This document shows positions 25,801 to 37,799 of a stretch of 64,000 nt of DNA, piece after piece. The DNA comes from Cercis canadensis (taxonomy: Eukaryota; Streptophyta; Magnoliopsida; Fabales; Fabaceae), in contig QAOA01007771.1 in NCBI GenBank assembly GCA_003255065.1, positions 102,902-166,901 of the forward strand, in the 5' to 3' direction. Every line of letters begins with the position of its first letter. The stretch's first letter is position 1. A model generated the notes under the pieces. It was given only the letters and a program-made list of their open reading frames with translations, ran no database searches and was not told the DNA's origin. The position numbers were made by a program, and so were the translations under genes.

Positions 25801-28800
25801 TTCTCCTCTAGATGAGCCCGAGAGCCAAATGCAGCAATAGGGACATCAGCTATTCTAAAACTCGAATCATTTTTTGTAGAATCTCCACAATGGAACTCCT
25901 TTTTGGCAACTGATCGGATCTGACAGACAACAATAGACAATACATATCAGCAATTAACCCAAGAAATTAAAGCTAAGATATTGAATATAGAAAAATTAGG
26001 AAAATCACAGATTATACAGCAGCGTCCCACTCACCTGATTTTCAAGCTTTTCTAGATCAGTGACCTTCGTTGCTCCATCAGCATCCAGCATAAGAAGTAA
26101 TTCACCACGTGAATGCAGCATGCCCTGTAAATTAATGCTTTCACAGAAGAAGAAAGCTTTTATTAATTCTCAACAAGCGCAGCGTATGACATGGAGCTTT
26201 CAGTATGATGAGAAAACCATAAAATTTAATTGTTTAAATAAACTCACTTTTCTGATTGCTTCTCCCTTGCCGTGATTTTTTCCAAGAAGGATAACCCTCA
26301 CAATGTCTACTGTGTATTTCCTTACAAAGTCAAATCCTACTCTTTTAGTCCCATCAGCACTTCCATCATCAATGATCACAACCTGCTCAAGTGTCCATTG
26401 GTTGAAAATATGTATAAACATATCCACTAAAAAATTAAAAATGCAGTTCAAAGAAAGTTGGACAGGAGATTCAGATATGCTAAGTTAGCATAATATGCTT
26501 TGATAGGTATGAAAAGTACTTTTCTTAATTTTTTAATAAAAGAAATTTTATTAGAAAAAATGAAGACAGAATACAAGTGAATAAGAGTATAAGATACCCT
26601 CCTAAAAAAATAAAAACAAAAAACGAACAAAGCAGGAAAAGAAAGGCACATCAACCAAATAAAGCCTTCCAATACCTCTGCATGTCAGTTGATGAGAGTA
26701 CTTTTCTTAATGTTAGTTTTCATGAACAAATTTTAGCCTTGGTTATATATTTCTACTTGGAAACATTCTAAAAGATGATCAATTCAGAGTGATCTCTCTT
26801 TTATATAGAATTTATTATCTTTCGCAATCAGAAAGCTTATTTGAGTCCAACAAATTGTCTATACTATATGCTAATTATATTAATGATCAAAAGCTACTTT
26901 CCTTGGTTTCAAACTTTAGTATCCAAGTGCACAATAAAAATTTATAGTACAAGAATAGAAAAATTGGGTGACAATTTCCTCCTGAGGCAAAGGTGTCGTA
27001 GTGATGACATAAACAAAGAGTTTAAGATGAAGATAAGAGAGACCAAGTCTAAAGCAGCATGCAGATAGATTTTTCAACCACGAGGAATCAAGCAACTTAA
27101 TTGCTTCAACGTAAGCACTTCAGAGCTTTAAACAATACTGGCTAAAATATAACCATTACATCTTTTAAGCAGACTCAAATTATTACCCAAAAATGTAATA
27201 AAAGAAAAGGGGGAGTGAAAGAGAGATTACTGAATCTTGTCATGTGGTGCAATTTTTTTTCTGACACATTATACTTATGTCATTGTTTCACTTGGCGGAG
27301 TATAAATTATCACCATTACTTTATATCTACTATTATCTCCTCATGGTGGAGCTAGATTCTAGACTAAATCCTAATAGACGGAATTAAAATACCATCATCT
27401 CTCACAGAGATCAAAACAATTGGATAAGAAAATAATAGGAAGCGGTGATACCTCATACGAAAATGAAGGATCCTTTAAGACACGTTGTTGAAGATAACTA
27501 CAGAGTAAAGACATAAATATCATTATGCAACGATATAGAACCTCCAGTATTAACTATAAAGAGCAAATAGTCCACCACATGAAAGACCAGCACTTAAGTA
27601 ACTAGATACACTATTCTACAAAATCCTGACCCATACAAATATACAGTCATGTTCTAAGGAATTCAGTGCCATTTAAATGCTTAGTTTATGTTGTTTTTAC
27701 TTTTTTCTTTTCTTTTATTTTTCTGGGGGGCAGGGGTAAGAATTTCCACATCTGCATGAAGCATGTATATGAACCAACCACCTTATTGAAACCAATCAAC
27801 GGGCACACACACTCGCATACAGACAGATGATAAAGAACTATTAAAAAAAAACCATGTAGATTGATTGTTATTTATGATACAAACACAATGGAGAACTACA
27901 TAACAAATTAATCAGAAGTTATAATAATCATATCCTAATCCTTCTATTGATATTAACATTGAAATAGTTAATGTTGGCAAAATCACATGCTTCAGCTTAC
28001 TTCATAGTTTCCTCAAGAGCTCCAGGAAGTCTATGCTCCTCATTGAATGCAGGAATTATTAAAGATATATACTTTGCTGCTGGATCGACAATATGTGGGC
28101 ATGGAACCTAAATAAGCAGAGTTTGATTTAGCCAAAACCAGATATCAGGTAGCCATCCTCATAAATGTTACCTTCTAAGCAGGCACACAGCAATCAAACT
28201 AAAATATATAATGTTAATTTGAAAAATAAATGGAAAAAAAAAAAAAGCAATTCTTTTAAAATTAGTAACAGAACTTCCAAAACTTAAAGAATGTATAAAG
28301 CTTAAGTCTTGCTCAAGATAAAAATAAAAAAATAAAAAAAATCACAAACATAATATCAAAAGTTTAGATTTCTATTAACCTCTATAGCAAAAAAACACAC
28401 ACACAACAAGTTGTAAGATAATACTATTGTGCATTAAACTGAAATTGAAATAATCACAAAAGATAGATTGTTTATGAAACATAATCACACGTGAAATTGA
28501 AATAATTTCATGAAACAAAGGTTCATTAATATAACAGCAATAAATAATGATAGATGTGGAAATAATGATGACATGGAATATGAGGGAACAGGAAGTGACA
28601 GAAATTCAACAAGAATGGAAAATTCAAATACAAAAAGAAGATTGCTGTAAAGTTAGAGAATTGGAGGAAGTGGCAGGCTTAAATCCATGGCTCAACCCAA
28701 AACCTATCAGATTCAGCTTTTGTGGCACTAATGATGTCCAAGATGCATATCAAGTTCTTTTACAGAAGGAATACTTCTCCTTAACAGGGTCAGTCTGTTA

Positions 28801-30103
28801 TCATTCTCAAGAGGCATACTTTCTATCTCTTTATAGATCCATTTGATATGGATTTATCTGGGATGTCTAACACAAACAGGAAAACATCCACAAATCAACA
28901 TATTCTAGAGCCCAAAAAAGGCCAGACGTCAATAAAAGTCCATTAGGAATAGAGAGAGTGTCCTGTAGATGTTAGCACACCATAGTCCATCGAGAGCACT
29001 AGAGATTCTTCAATTGGAGCAAACCACTATGCTTTCCTTAGTTGAGCTATTTGAAAGTATACTTCACTATGTTGATCATATTTGTTCACTAGTTCAAATA
29101 ACAGGACTTTTCTGTTCAATACTTTATCCTTATAAGATAGGAGCACAATTTGGTCCATCATGATAACAAACAAATTTCAGAAAGGAACATATCAGATATA
29201 TCTCAATGAAGCTGTTATTTTTCAGTCTCACATAAATTTTATGAAATTAATAGAATTTTCTGCAAGTGGCAACTCCAAATGAGATAAAACTTTTTACCCT
29301 AGGACATAGAAAAGAAATATTGACCCAAAAAGAAAATTACATGAAAGAGGATAAGATATCCTACTACCTAGCAAATAGTGAAACCAAAATCAAAACAAAA
29401 CTAGAAAAAGGCCAGTCATTTCATTATATTCCTTATATTATTTGTTCGCTTTGTAATATTTCACAAGTTTGTAAGAACCATGCATCCTTTACATGCTTAT
29501 CTCAGGATGAACTAACCCAAGAACCCATTCTAAGACCTTCAAACTTCACTTGTTGAAACTTGTACACTTACAGGAAACCACATTTACTTCAGATCATTTA
29601 TTTCATTACATAAAATCCCAAATCAACATATTTCAGGACCCTTGAACCATCAACAGAGAAATTCAATAACACTGGCAGTTTTTCACTACTGAATTGACTA
29701 GGTCATCCTTTGCAAAGCAAAACAACATTGAAAAAGGTCAAATAGTCCAGATTTTCCTATCACTCAATTAAATTTCCTACTAAGTCTTACATACCCATAA
29801 CAACTCCAATTGGAACCAAAATGAAATCTTTACCTGTTTCAACGAATTGGGGTCCTCAAAAATTGCTGGAGCATCAACGTGCCTTGAAGAAATCCAAATT
29901 AAAATAAGAATATCAGTCAATGTGTATATCTACAGATGCATTTATCATAAAAATCATTTTTTACGTAAGAAAAAGAAAAAAGGAACGTACTCATGGTTGT
30001 TTCTTCTTCTATATGCTTCAAGGAAGATTACAAAAACAAACCCTAAGACTGCCATCAGCAAGAAGATGACAACAATGTCAACCATCGTCCACACAGATTC
30101 CAT
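22839..30103 (-). CDS. ALG5: Dolichyl-phosphate beta-glucosyltransferase
   Basis: Ten exons in frame: 30103-29991, 29882-29834, 28107-28001, 27497-27452, 26382-26248, 26124-26035, 25919-25788, 25689-25606, 25359-25295 and 23025-22839. They give 1008 nt and 335 aa, the plant ALG5 length. The enzyme moves glucose from UDP-glucose to dolichyl phosphate in the ER, supplying N-glycan precursor synthesis. An N-terminal membrane segment (about residues 8-29) is followed by a GT2 fold: SLIIPAFNEEHRLP, VVIIDDGSADGT (110-111 DD), the metal-binding LMLDADGATK (D164, D166), GPGIRDTQCGFKMF and the C-terminal VNWTEIPGSKVN, which matches the family. All splice sites are GT-AG. The last intron is 2.3 kb and holds a MITE and a repeated segment joined at an N. 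The coding sequence is undamaged. Confidence 0.95.
23134..23495. mobile_element. Mutator-like MITE, 362 bp, in the last ALG5 intron
   Basis: Starts GGGGTTTGCTAAGCTA; the reverse of its end reads GTGGTTTGCTGAGCTA, and the imperfect inverted repeats extend about 130 bp (GAAATTGGTATCATTGCAAA against GAAATTGGTGTCATTGCAAA). Both sides carry the same 9-mer TTAAACAAA (23125-23133 and 23496-23504). No coding capacity. Confidence 0.85.
23466..24144 (+). repeat. 339-bp direct repeat meeting at a single N
   Basis: 23466-23804 and 23806-24144 are the same length and differ at a handful of bases, with the N at 23805 exactly between. The repeat includes the last 30 bases of the MITE, which appear a second time without the rest of it. 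Best read as one locus represented twice in the assembly. Confidence 0.9.
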
Positions 30104-30122
30104 TACTCTAAGAGCTCTATAA

Positions 30123-30170
30123 GATGCTGCAGCTATTCTCCTATGGGATGCTGCAGCTATTCTCCTATGG
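30123..30170 (-). repeat. 24-bp perfect tandem repeat in the ALG5 5' leader
   Basis: GATGCTGCAGCTATTCTCCT plus ATGG, twice in a row, 20-67 bases upstream of the ALG5 start codon. Confidence 0.9.
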
Positions 30171-30481
30171 AGGAAGAGAGCTCAAAATCGATGGTGGCAG
30201 GCACTGCCGTGGACCGTGGTGGTGCCAGTGTCTACCTGTATAGGATCAAATTGGGGAAGAAGAAGAAGACCCAAACCTGACCAGAAGCCCTGTTTCTCAG
30301 TTTTTTTTATTATTATTATTTTTGGGTTTTCGGTTTTTTGAAGTTTCTTTCTAGCCTTTCTAGTTTCTATCCAGGCTTTATCTTTGAAAAATAGCAGGCC
30401 CAAAGTTTGGGCCCTGAATAAGCTAGGCAGAATAATAAAATTGCCATGTAATATAGTTGTCTGGACTTTCTATGAATGGTA

Positions 30482-30484
<3 letters not shown>

Positions 30485-30532
<48 letters not shown>

Positions 30533-30736
30533 NNNNNNNNNNNNNNNNNNNNNNNNNNNNNNNNNNNNNNNNNNNNNNNNNNNNNNNNNNNNNNNNNNNN
30601 NNNNNNNNNNNNNNNNNNNNNNNNNNNNNNNNNNNNNNNNNNNNNNNNNNNNNNNNNNNNNNNNNNNNNNNNNNNNNNNNNNNNNNNNNNNNNNNNNNNN
30701 NNNNNNNNNNNNNNNNNNNNNNNNNNNNNNNNNNNN
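30485..30736. repeat. (AT)n microsatellite running into a 204-base gap
   Basis: About 48 bases of AT dinucleotide repeat, then N from 30533 to 30736. Confidence 0.95.
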
Positions 30737-31553
30737 AAATTGTATAAAAATGATGTGTATGATATCTTCGATCCTAATAGTAAGGAGTATTGGTTTAATC
30801 TTCGGACACCAAGTACTTCATTAGCATCCTTAGATATTTATACTAATTTTAAGGTTTAAACCTGAAAGGTACCTTCTTATATGCATCATTTTTATAGTGA
30901 ATGACTTAATTTACAAACTAGTGGGGAAATGTTGAAATAGTTTGTAAATATATTAATAATTAACCAAGTCCCACATTGGTTAACTTAGAGTATGTAAAAG
31001 ACTTTATAAATGCAAACTAAAGTTATAAAGTAACTTTAGTTAAATGGGCACAAGCCCATTTGACAAGCCCAAACAGCCTAGCAAGACAAAGTCCATTAAT
31101 GGTTTTTGATTGGCACTTGGGCACTTGATCGATTTGACAAATATTTTAATATTGGTTTTAAATATCTGGACCGGACCGGGTCGGGTCGATTTGACCCGAT
31201 TCGGATGGTAGTTAATTAAATTAACAGGTTCAGATGAATAAACTCGAATAGACAATTGTGTCTGTTTTGAACAGACTGTTGTGACTATTCCGAACAGACA
31301 ATTGTGACTATTCCGAATAGACAATTATGTCTGTTAATTTCTGACCAATTATATTTGTTCATTCGTGTCTTTTCAACTCTATAAAAGGGAACACCCTGAT
31401 GCATTAGAATTCACTTTTCCATTGAGAGTTTTTGAGGGCTTTGTTATATCCTGGGGTAACTTGCTTTTATAGAGAAGCAATATTACACTCAAGACAGTGT
31501 AATTGTTCACGCCTCAAAGTCAACCTAGTTAGTCTCCATTATCGTTTTTCTAA
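30737..31553 (+). mobile_element. LTR retrotransposon fossil: 3' end and LTR
   Basis: A putative LTR runs from TGTTGAAATAG (about 30932) to TTTTTCTAACA (31553), about 620 bp, with TGTT and AACA ends, just after a purine-rich AGTGGGGAAA tract. It holds a TATA-like CTATAAAAGGGAAC (about 31380). Upstream lies a short piece of internal region, then the gap. The superfamily is undecided (Copia-like by layout). Broken and incomplete. Confidence 0.6.
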
Positions 31554-32340
31554 CATGTCATAGGCTTTAGTGAGAGTTTACTGTGATACTCACATATTGC
31601 ATACAAAAAAAGAACTACTACTAATGAAATTTGAACCTAAACTCTACAAGCAAAATTTTTTAATCTTTACCAGTACATCATAATTAACATTTTACATAAG
31701 GGATGCAAAATGAATTTTATAAAGACAGATCGAGTTTATTAAAGGATTATTGATTAAAGAACCTCCTTCTCTCACTTTCCCATTGTAGTGGTTACCTCTC
31801 TTTATTTTCTGGTCTCCTCCTCGACCTTCCAGAGGAGTATTTATACTAGTGAAACCAGGGCTCTTACTTGACTTAAGGGTCAAGTAAAGGCTGAACTTTG
31901 GCTCCAAGGCAGTTAATGCAACTACTAAGGAATATTACAATTGGCCCCTCCAGTGGAAAAATGATACAGTTACACAGAAAAGACTTAAAAGAAGCCTAAT
32001 CCAAAGTATTTGTAGCAAGTAGTTAGTTGTTAATTAGTTGCACATTTGAATTTGAATAATGGCTTGTAATCCACCTTTATTTCAACCTAGGGTTGAGGAC
32101 TGGTTTTGTTATTGAAGGATGTTATGTTTAGTCAAGAGATATCAGATAATTTAATCAAACCAGTTCAGTTTCTAAACTATTTTTTGGGTGCGTATCACAA
32201 AAGAAAAATTATTAGTTTCATACAAAGAATTAAAAAAAATGATACAAAGACATCTAGATCTATAGATCATCTCACAAAACTCATATTTGTAGGGTTCAAT
32301 CAATTTGATTTATGTGAAAACATCTTTAAGTGAATTCAGT
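31554..32340. other. Intergenic
   Basis: No gene seen. The stretch about 31690-31960, read in reverse, has a promoter-like TATAAATACTCCTC and could be another decayed LTR; this is weak. Confidence 0.4.
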
Positions 32341-32352
32341 AAAGAATTTAGG

Positions 32353-32822
32353 TTAAAATATACTACAAGTCCTTATAATTTGGACGAATTTTGTATCAGA
32401 TTCCTATAATTTTTTTCTTCATTTGGGGTCCTTATAGTTTAATATTTTTTTTAATTGAGTCTATGTCATCACCCTCGATTATAACTCCATCAGTTTAGTG
32501 TTAATATGACAAATTATTTGTCTATGTGACAATAAAAGAAACTGATATGGCACAAAAATTGTCACCTCATCAACTTTTTTATGCACATTTTTAAGCCAAA
32601 ATTTGATGAGATAACAATATCTGTCAGTTTGGTATCACGTCAGTTTATTTTATTACCACATAGACAAGTCATTTGCTATGTTAGCACTAAACTGACGGAG
32701 TTATAATTAGGAGTGACGGCAGGGGCCCAATTAAAAAAATTTCAAACTACAAAAACTCATAAAGAAAAAAAAAACTATAAAAATCTAATTCAAAATTCAG
32801 GGACCGCGTAATATATTTTATG
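32353..32822. mobile_element. Long-TIR non-autonomous element, copy 1
   Basis: The two halves are near inverted copies: TTATAATTTGGACGAATTTT near the start, and ACTATAAAAATCTAATTCAA near the end in reverse sense. AGAATTTAGG (32343-32352) and AGAATTTCAGG just after the end are a possible imperfect 9-10-bp duplication. Related copies are at 35265-35555 (one half) and 48783-49310. Confidence 0.65.
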
Positions 32823-32829
32823 AGAATTT

Positions 32830-35260
32830 CAGGAATAAGATAATGTGAAGAAAAAAAATGTTAAGCATAACACAGTTAGAGTAAATTAAAACTCTATGCT
32901 ATATGGCTTAAAACAATTTCATCTCACTTCCTTTAACTAAAATCCAAGTTCTCCGACATGTGATACCTGACAATGCCTAATGGTGGCACACATACTTATG
33001 AGTCAAAACCCACACACAACTTCATTCTCCCAATCCAATCTCATAAGTCATAACATTTATTTGTAGAATAAATATAGCTAGAAGACTAAAAGCTCATGAA
33101 TTTGTTAAAGCTGCATCAGCAGACAGGGATGTTAACGATTCCTGTGAAAAAAGTAAGTCTGCAATTGACATGGTCCTCCTTCTTCCATGATTAAAGCCAG
33201 AGGTGGGCACAAGATAAAAGAATGGTTTCCCTTTTCTTTTCACTTTTGTGAACCATATAAAACTTTTGGACATGGAGAAGTTGACCTTTGTCCCAACCCC
33301 TCTTGGCTTTTATGTTGTGCCAAGAGCCTTTTCATTAAATCCCCACCCTTATGGTTGTCATATATTCACATCCATTTACAAGGCTGCAAATAGAATGCTT
33401 CTACATGTACAAATACAATTTAGTAGTGCATTAAATGAAAGCCCAATTGACAAGAGGTGGAGCTCCATAAATCACCTGAGTCAGAAATTTTTTGCAAACA
33501 TTTTGTTTGTTTCACCAAATTTATTTATTTTTACTAGAGGTTACATAGAGGTAATTTATTCTCTTCCGAAATTTTATCTATTTTCAATGGAATTTGAATC
33601 TAGTAATTTGAGAATTGAGTATCAACTGCTCAACCATATATAACATACATATATATATATATATATATAGGATTAAGTTGGTGCTTATTTTAGTGCGTTA
33701 TGCCACATGCTCGCAGAACTCACCACATGCTATCTCCCTCTTATCATAATATTTTCTAAATTTACATAATCAAAGTCTAATTGAACTCTTAGTAAACTTA
33801 GTTTATGACATATAGTATATTTTGTAGATTATTTTATATTCAAATTGTGTATCTAGCATTTTCTCTTTAATAATACATTTTTTGGGAAATAGATGTGAGT
33901 TTTGTGAATGTGTTGGTGCAAACTCCATTAGTAATACATTACTTACATTCAAATAATTCTCACTTGTAAGGTTAACAGTGGCACAAGAAACCCTTGCAAT
34001 TAAACAAATCTATGTTTTACTAATGTCATTGAAATTTTACAGAATCCCACTCGCTTTAATATTGTAACTTAGACGATAACACTATTCTTTGTTTTGTGTG
34101 TTCTCCCCTAAAGGCACACACCTATTCACAGATTACACTAATGCGCAACATTAAGCACGTTACAAATTCTAGAAGAGGTAAGGAAAGAGGAAAGGGTCTT
34201 TTGTTTTCATACTACTAGGAAAAAAGAAAGCGTTAAAAAGAAAATTTGCATCTACCAAGTTTGAACTTGGCTTGTAACTATCATATCATCATTAGTTTAT
34301 ATAACTTCTAGAGAAAAGTCTAATTTACTCCTTTCAACTTAGAATCATATGTGCAATTTACCTCTAAAACTATAAAAATATACAAAGAACCTCCATCAAC
34401 TATTAAAATGTGACCCGATTCCCAATACGGCCGTCCACAAATGAACGGAAAATGTCAAGTAAAACGCAATGACCTATAGTTAGAATGGATAAATTTAACT
34501 TTTTCCTAACTTCTATATGCAATAGTTCAATCTAGGACCCAAGTAAAGTTTTCATTTTCAACATTACTTAGGCTATATTTTGGGTATATAAAGGGGAAGG
34601 GAGGGGATTAAGGAGGATTTAAATCTCCTTTGATTATATGAGTAGGAAAAAAGATAAAGGGCAGAGAATTCTTTCTAAAACCCCTTAATTAATTTGAAGA
34701 AATGAAAAAAAAAAATGAACTTTGAAGGGTTAATTGCAAACCCTCTATTGCCTTCCACTTTTAAAAAAGCTACCAAATGAANAAAAAAAAAAAAAAAAAA
34801 AAAAAGCTTAAACTAATACTTCAACTCCTCTCATCCTCTTCCCAGCGACGGAAGGACAGGGCACTGGTTTTACGTTTCAAATTTTTTTATCAAATTATTT
34901 TAATAATTTTTAGAACTCTCACTTTTATAATTTAACCCTCATATCAACTTATTTCTAGATTTATCATCGTGTCTTCCTCTTCAAAACTCATGTAGCTTGC
35001 TTGCTTTACCACAATGAAAGGAGGCAAGGAATCACGAAAGCCGATGATCCTTTTAACATTTCGAGAATATTTGGCATTTTACTTACTTTAAAATACTATA
35101 AGATAAGGTTAATAACATAGAGGCAGTCATTCACGTGTAATATTGTGGTGCAATTTACTAGAAAACAGTGATGGAAGGGGAAAAATTAAAAATTGGTCAG
35201 TTTTTGTCCACTGAAATAGATATAATAATGAAAATTCTTTGTTCTGTTTTATATATTTTT
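32830..35260. other. Intergenic, AT-rich
   Basis: No gene supported. It holds a short (AT)n run near 33651, decayed repeat-like sequence about 34320-34450 and a single N at 34782 in an A-run. Confidence 0.5.
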
Positions 35261-35264
35261 AATA

Positions 35265-35555
35265 GGTTTAAATGTACTCCATGAATTTATAGTTTAGATA
35301 AATTTTGAATTAAATTTTTAAAGTTTTTTTTTTTTTTTTCTTTTGAGGTCTTTATAGTTTAAATTTTTTTAATTGAGTCATTGCTATCACCTCTCGATTA
35401 TAATTCTATCAGTTTAGTATTAACATAATAAACAACTTATCTATGTAGCAATAAAAGAAGTTGATGTGATATTAAAGTGACACAAAAATTGTCATATCAT
35501 TAAATTTTAGCTCAAAAAAGTGCATAAAAAGTTAATGAGGTGACAATTTTCTCTT
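35265..35555. mobile_element. Long-TIR element, partial copy
   Basis: Matches the left half of the 32353 and 48783 elements (GTCTTTATAGTTTAAATTTT, ATAATTCTATCAGTTTAGT). The right half is missing. Confidence 0.6.
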
Positions 35556-35799
35556 TTTATTTATTTAATTACTATTTGAAAAAAAATCTAAATACTAATA
35601 GATGGGCCAAATGGGCTAGATAAAAAAAAATGACTAGATTAACAATTGATTAACCTAAGGTAGTAAGACTAGGTTTTACTTTATTACAAAAGGCCAAATA
35701 AAAATATAAAAAAGCATTAATAAAAATTTAAAACCTTTCATCTTTTTTTTAAATTTTTTTTTTATGCCATGAAAAACACCAAGATAAAATACAGTGTCT

Positions 35800-36636
35800 A
35801 CACTCTTTAGTCGACAACATCGAGCTATAGCTTGATGTCGTCAGCATGAAGAATAAGAAGGACTGGGTCTATGGCTTAGGCACTAAGGCTGGCGTATTGG
35901 ACTCTACCAACTCACAGCCTACCCAGCCCTCCCGCCAGCCGGATCCTCAAATGTCCGAGGTGCTGACCCAAATGGCCAGCTTACAGTAGGAGATGGCTAG
36001 CCTTTACCCAATGGCCCAAGCACTGGATGCCAATGGCATATCACCTGAGGCTCTCGCATCTATGCTGGGACATTTATTGCAGTAGCACTATGGTCCTAGA
36101 TCCAATTTAGCCCATAGCCTACCGCTGAGGATGACACAACTCAAGACTTGGGGATAGACAAATAGGACTAGTGCTCAAGACCGATTTGGCATTCCATTGT
36201 ATTTTTTTTTTTATATTGTATAATATTTTTTTTAATGTAATTAAATTTTATTAATAAAATTTAATTATAATTCATTTAATTTTGTTTATTAATTTGATTA
36301 AATGTTTAGAAAAAAAAATAGTCATTTCAGCCAAAAAAAATCCAAAATTAAAAATAAAAAAAATCATTTACAACAAAGTTTCTCACGGAATTGGTTCATG
36401 AGAAAATCTACGCCTTCCACATGAGATACTCTCACATGTAACAAATGTTTATCTGTGAAAAAATTCATGAAAAATTTTTTACAGACCAATTTGTCAGTGA
36501 AAAAAGTTTTTTGTCATGCTTGTTTTTCTCGCACCTTGGGATCCGTGAAAAATGCCATGAGAACATTGTTTCTCATGGACTTTCCTCCATTTCTCACGGA
36601 TTTGTTCTGTGAAAAAATGACAATTTTCTTGTAGTG
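35800..36636 (+). mobile_element. CACTA (En/Spm) transposon 3' end with transposase remnant
   Basis: The right terminus ends CAATTTTCTTGTAGTG (36636), the reverse of CACTACAAGAAAATTG, the classic CACTA end. The subterminal 250 bases hold repeated TTCTCACGGA and GTGAAAAA motifs, as expected for transposase-binding repeats. Upstream (about 35845-36084) is a frame encoding DWVYGLGTKAGVLDS and LTQMASLQ, then stops, then EMASLYPMAQALDANGISPE. This resembles the C-terminal tail of plant En/Spm (Ptta) transposases. The rest of the element and the left terminus are not present, so it is a dead remnant. Confidence 0.75.
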
Positions 36637-37103
36637 AAAGTAGTAAAATATAATTTACTCTTAAATAAATATGCTTACGCCCCATTAAATTCATAGTATA
36701 GATTAGATAATCAAAAAAAGAATTAAGTAAATCAGTTGAAGTCGTATGCTAGAAACAGAACACTCTATTACTTTACACTAACATTTATGATCAAACTCTG
36801 CAGAAAAAAGGAAAAAAGAAAAAAGAGAGGCAACGTGGATTAAGTGTATTAATTTGATATCCCATTATTATTCATACTAGATTACAATTTCTTCTTTTCC
36901 CCCAAATAAAACAAAAGAATACATATCAAGCAAAGATCATCACCAACAAATAAACCAATAATAAGCCTCCCCCAAAATTCCAAAGAGTAAGAAGAAAGTT
37001 ACCAAATCCAAAACAAGAAAGAAAAAATCCTAACAGTCTAATCATGATTGATGTTAATGTGAAGAAGAAGATGATGATTGATGATGAACAGAGCTAGCTT
37101 TGC

Positions 37104-37781
37104 CTAATGAGCCATCGCTACCGGATGTGAGTAACTGATGCTTCTCTGGTTGGGCATGGCAAGCATAGTAGTATGATCTAAGAAATCCTTAAGATCAACC
37201 ACAGATTGCAGAATAGTCCTTAGATCCTCAGCAGATGAAAAACCAAAGCTACCCACTTTCCTAACTGCATAAACATAGAAAGTGATACACCCTTTTCTGA
37301 ACTTGAACCTTGCCATCTCACACCCTGTGAGGCCCCTTATCAGCTTCTTATTCACTTCCCCTAATGGTATCTCTGGAGGCCAAACTCGATCCACAGAAGC
37401 CTTCATAGCTTCAGTTTCGAACACAAAGAGAAGCACTTTGGATTTTTTTGTGCCAAGGCCTAGTGTGAGGGTGTGCCAAGCATGGTGGGCTAAGATTGTG
37501 AAATTTGTAGGAAAAAATGCTGTGGTGGAAGGGAAAGGAAGCTTGTCTTTTGGTTTATTGTTGTTTGGTGGGAAAGAAAGCACTTTTAGAAGCTCTAGAG
37601 GTCTTGCTCTTCGGATTGTGAAGGATTTTACTATGAATTGGCCTCCAAATCTTAGACCCTTTACTTCTGAGCTTGGCTTGAATGAGAAATCGGAAGAAGA
37701 GGTTTGTTTTGTAGTTTGGTCATTTGGGTGTTGATGCTTTTGCTTCTTGTTCTTGTTCTTCTTCTTCTCTTTTTCTTCCAT
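37104..37781 (-). CDS. Plant-specific protein of unknown function
   Basis: A single intronless frame of 225 aa. I chose the ATG at 37781 because the frame upstream is low-complexity untranslated-like sequence and the protein then begins with a charged Lys/Glu/Gln-rich tail (about residues 1-35). The rest is a compact domain: GLRFGGQFIVKSFTIRRARP, LPFPSTTAFFPTNFTILAHH, TLTLGLGTKKSKVLLFVFE, WPPEIPLGEVNKKLIRGLTG, CEMARFKFRKGCITFYVYAV and a C-terminal DFLDHTTMLAMPNQRS. I recall proteins like this as conserved across flowering plants but know no function. No signal peptide or membrane segment. The codon pattern and frame length argue for a real gene. A CT-rich leader (about 37800-37835) lies just upstream. 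Confidence 0.85.
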   Translation of the reverse strand: MEEKEKKKNKNKKQKHQHPNDQTTKQTSSSDFSFKPSSEVKGLRFGGQFIVKSFTIRRARPLELLKVLSFPPNNNKPKDKLPFPSTTAFFPTNFTILAHHAWHTLTLGLGTKKSKVLLFVFETEAMKASVDRVWPPEIPLGEVNKKLIRGLTGCEMARFKFRKGCITFYVYAVRKVGSFGFSSAEDLRTILQSVVDLKDFLDHTTMLAMPNQRSISYSHPVAMAH

Positions 37782-37799
37782 GGTTGTGGCTATAGTCGG

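Noticed and set aside
28547-29556. Frames of 96-99 codons on the plus strand
   Set aside because: They lie within ALG5 intron 2 on the opposite strand and show no domain.
30457-30859. Frame through the AT repeat and gap
   Set aside because: Produced by translating AT dinucleotides and unknown bases.
33187-33643. 131-codon plus-strand frame
   Set aside because: No recognisable domain, no splice context, AT-rich surroundings.
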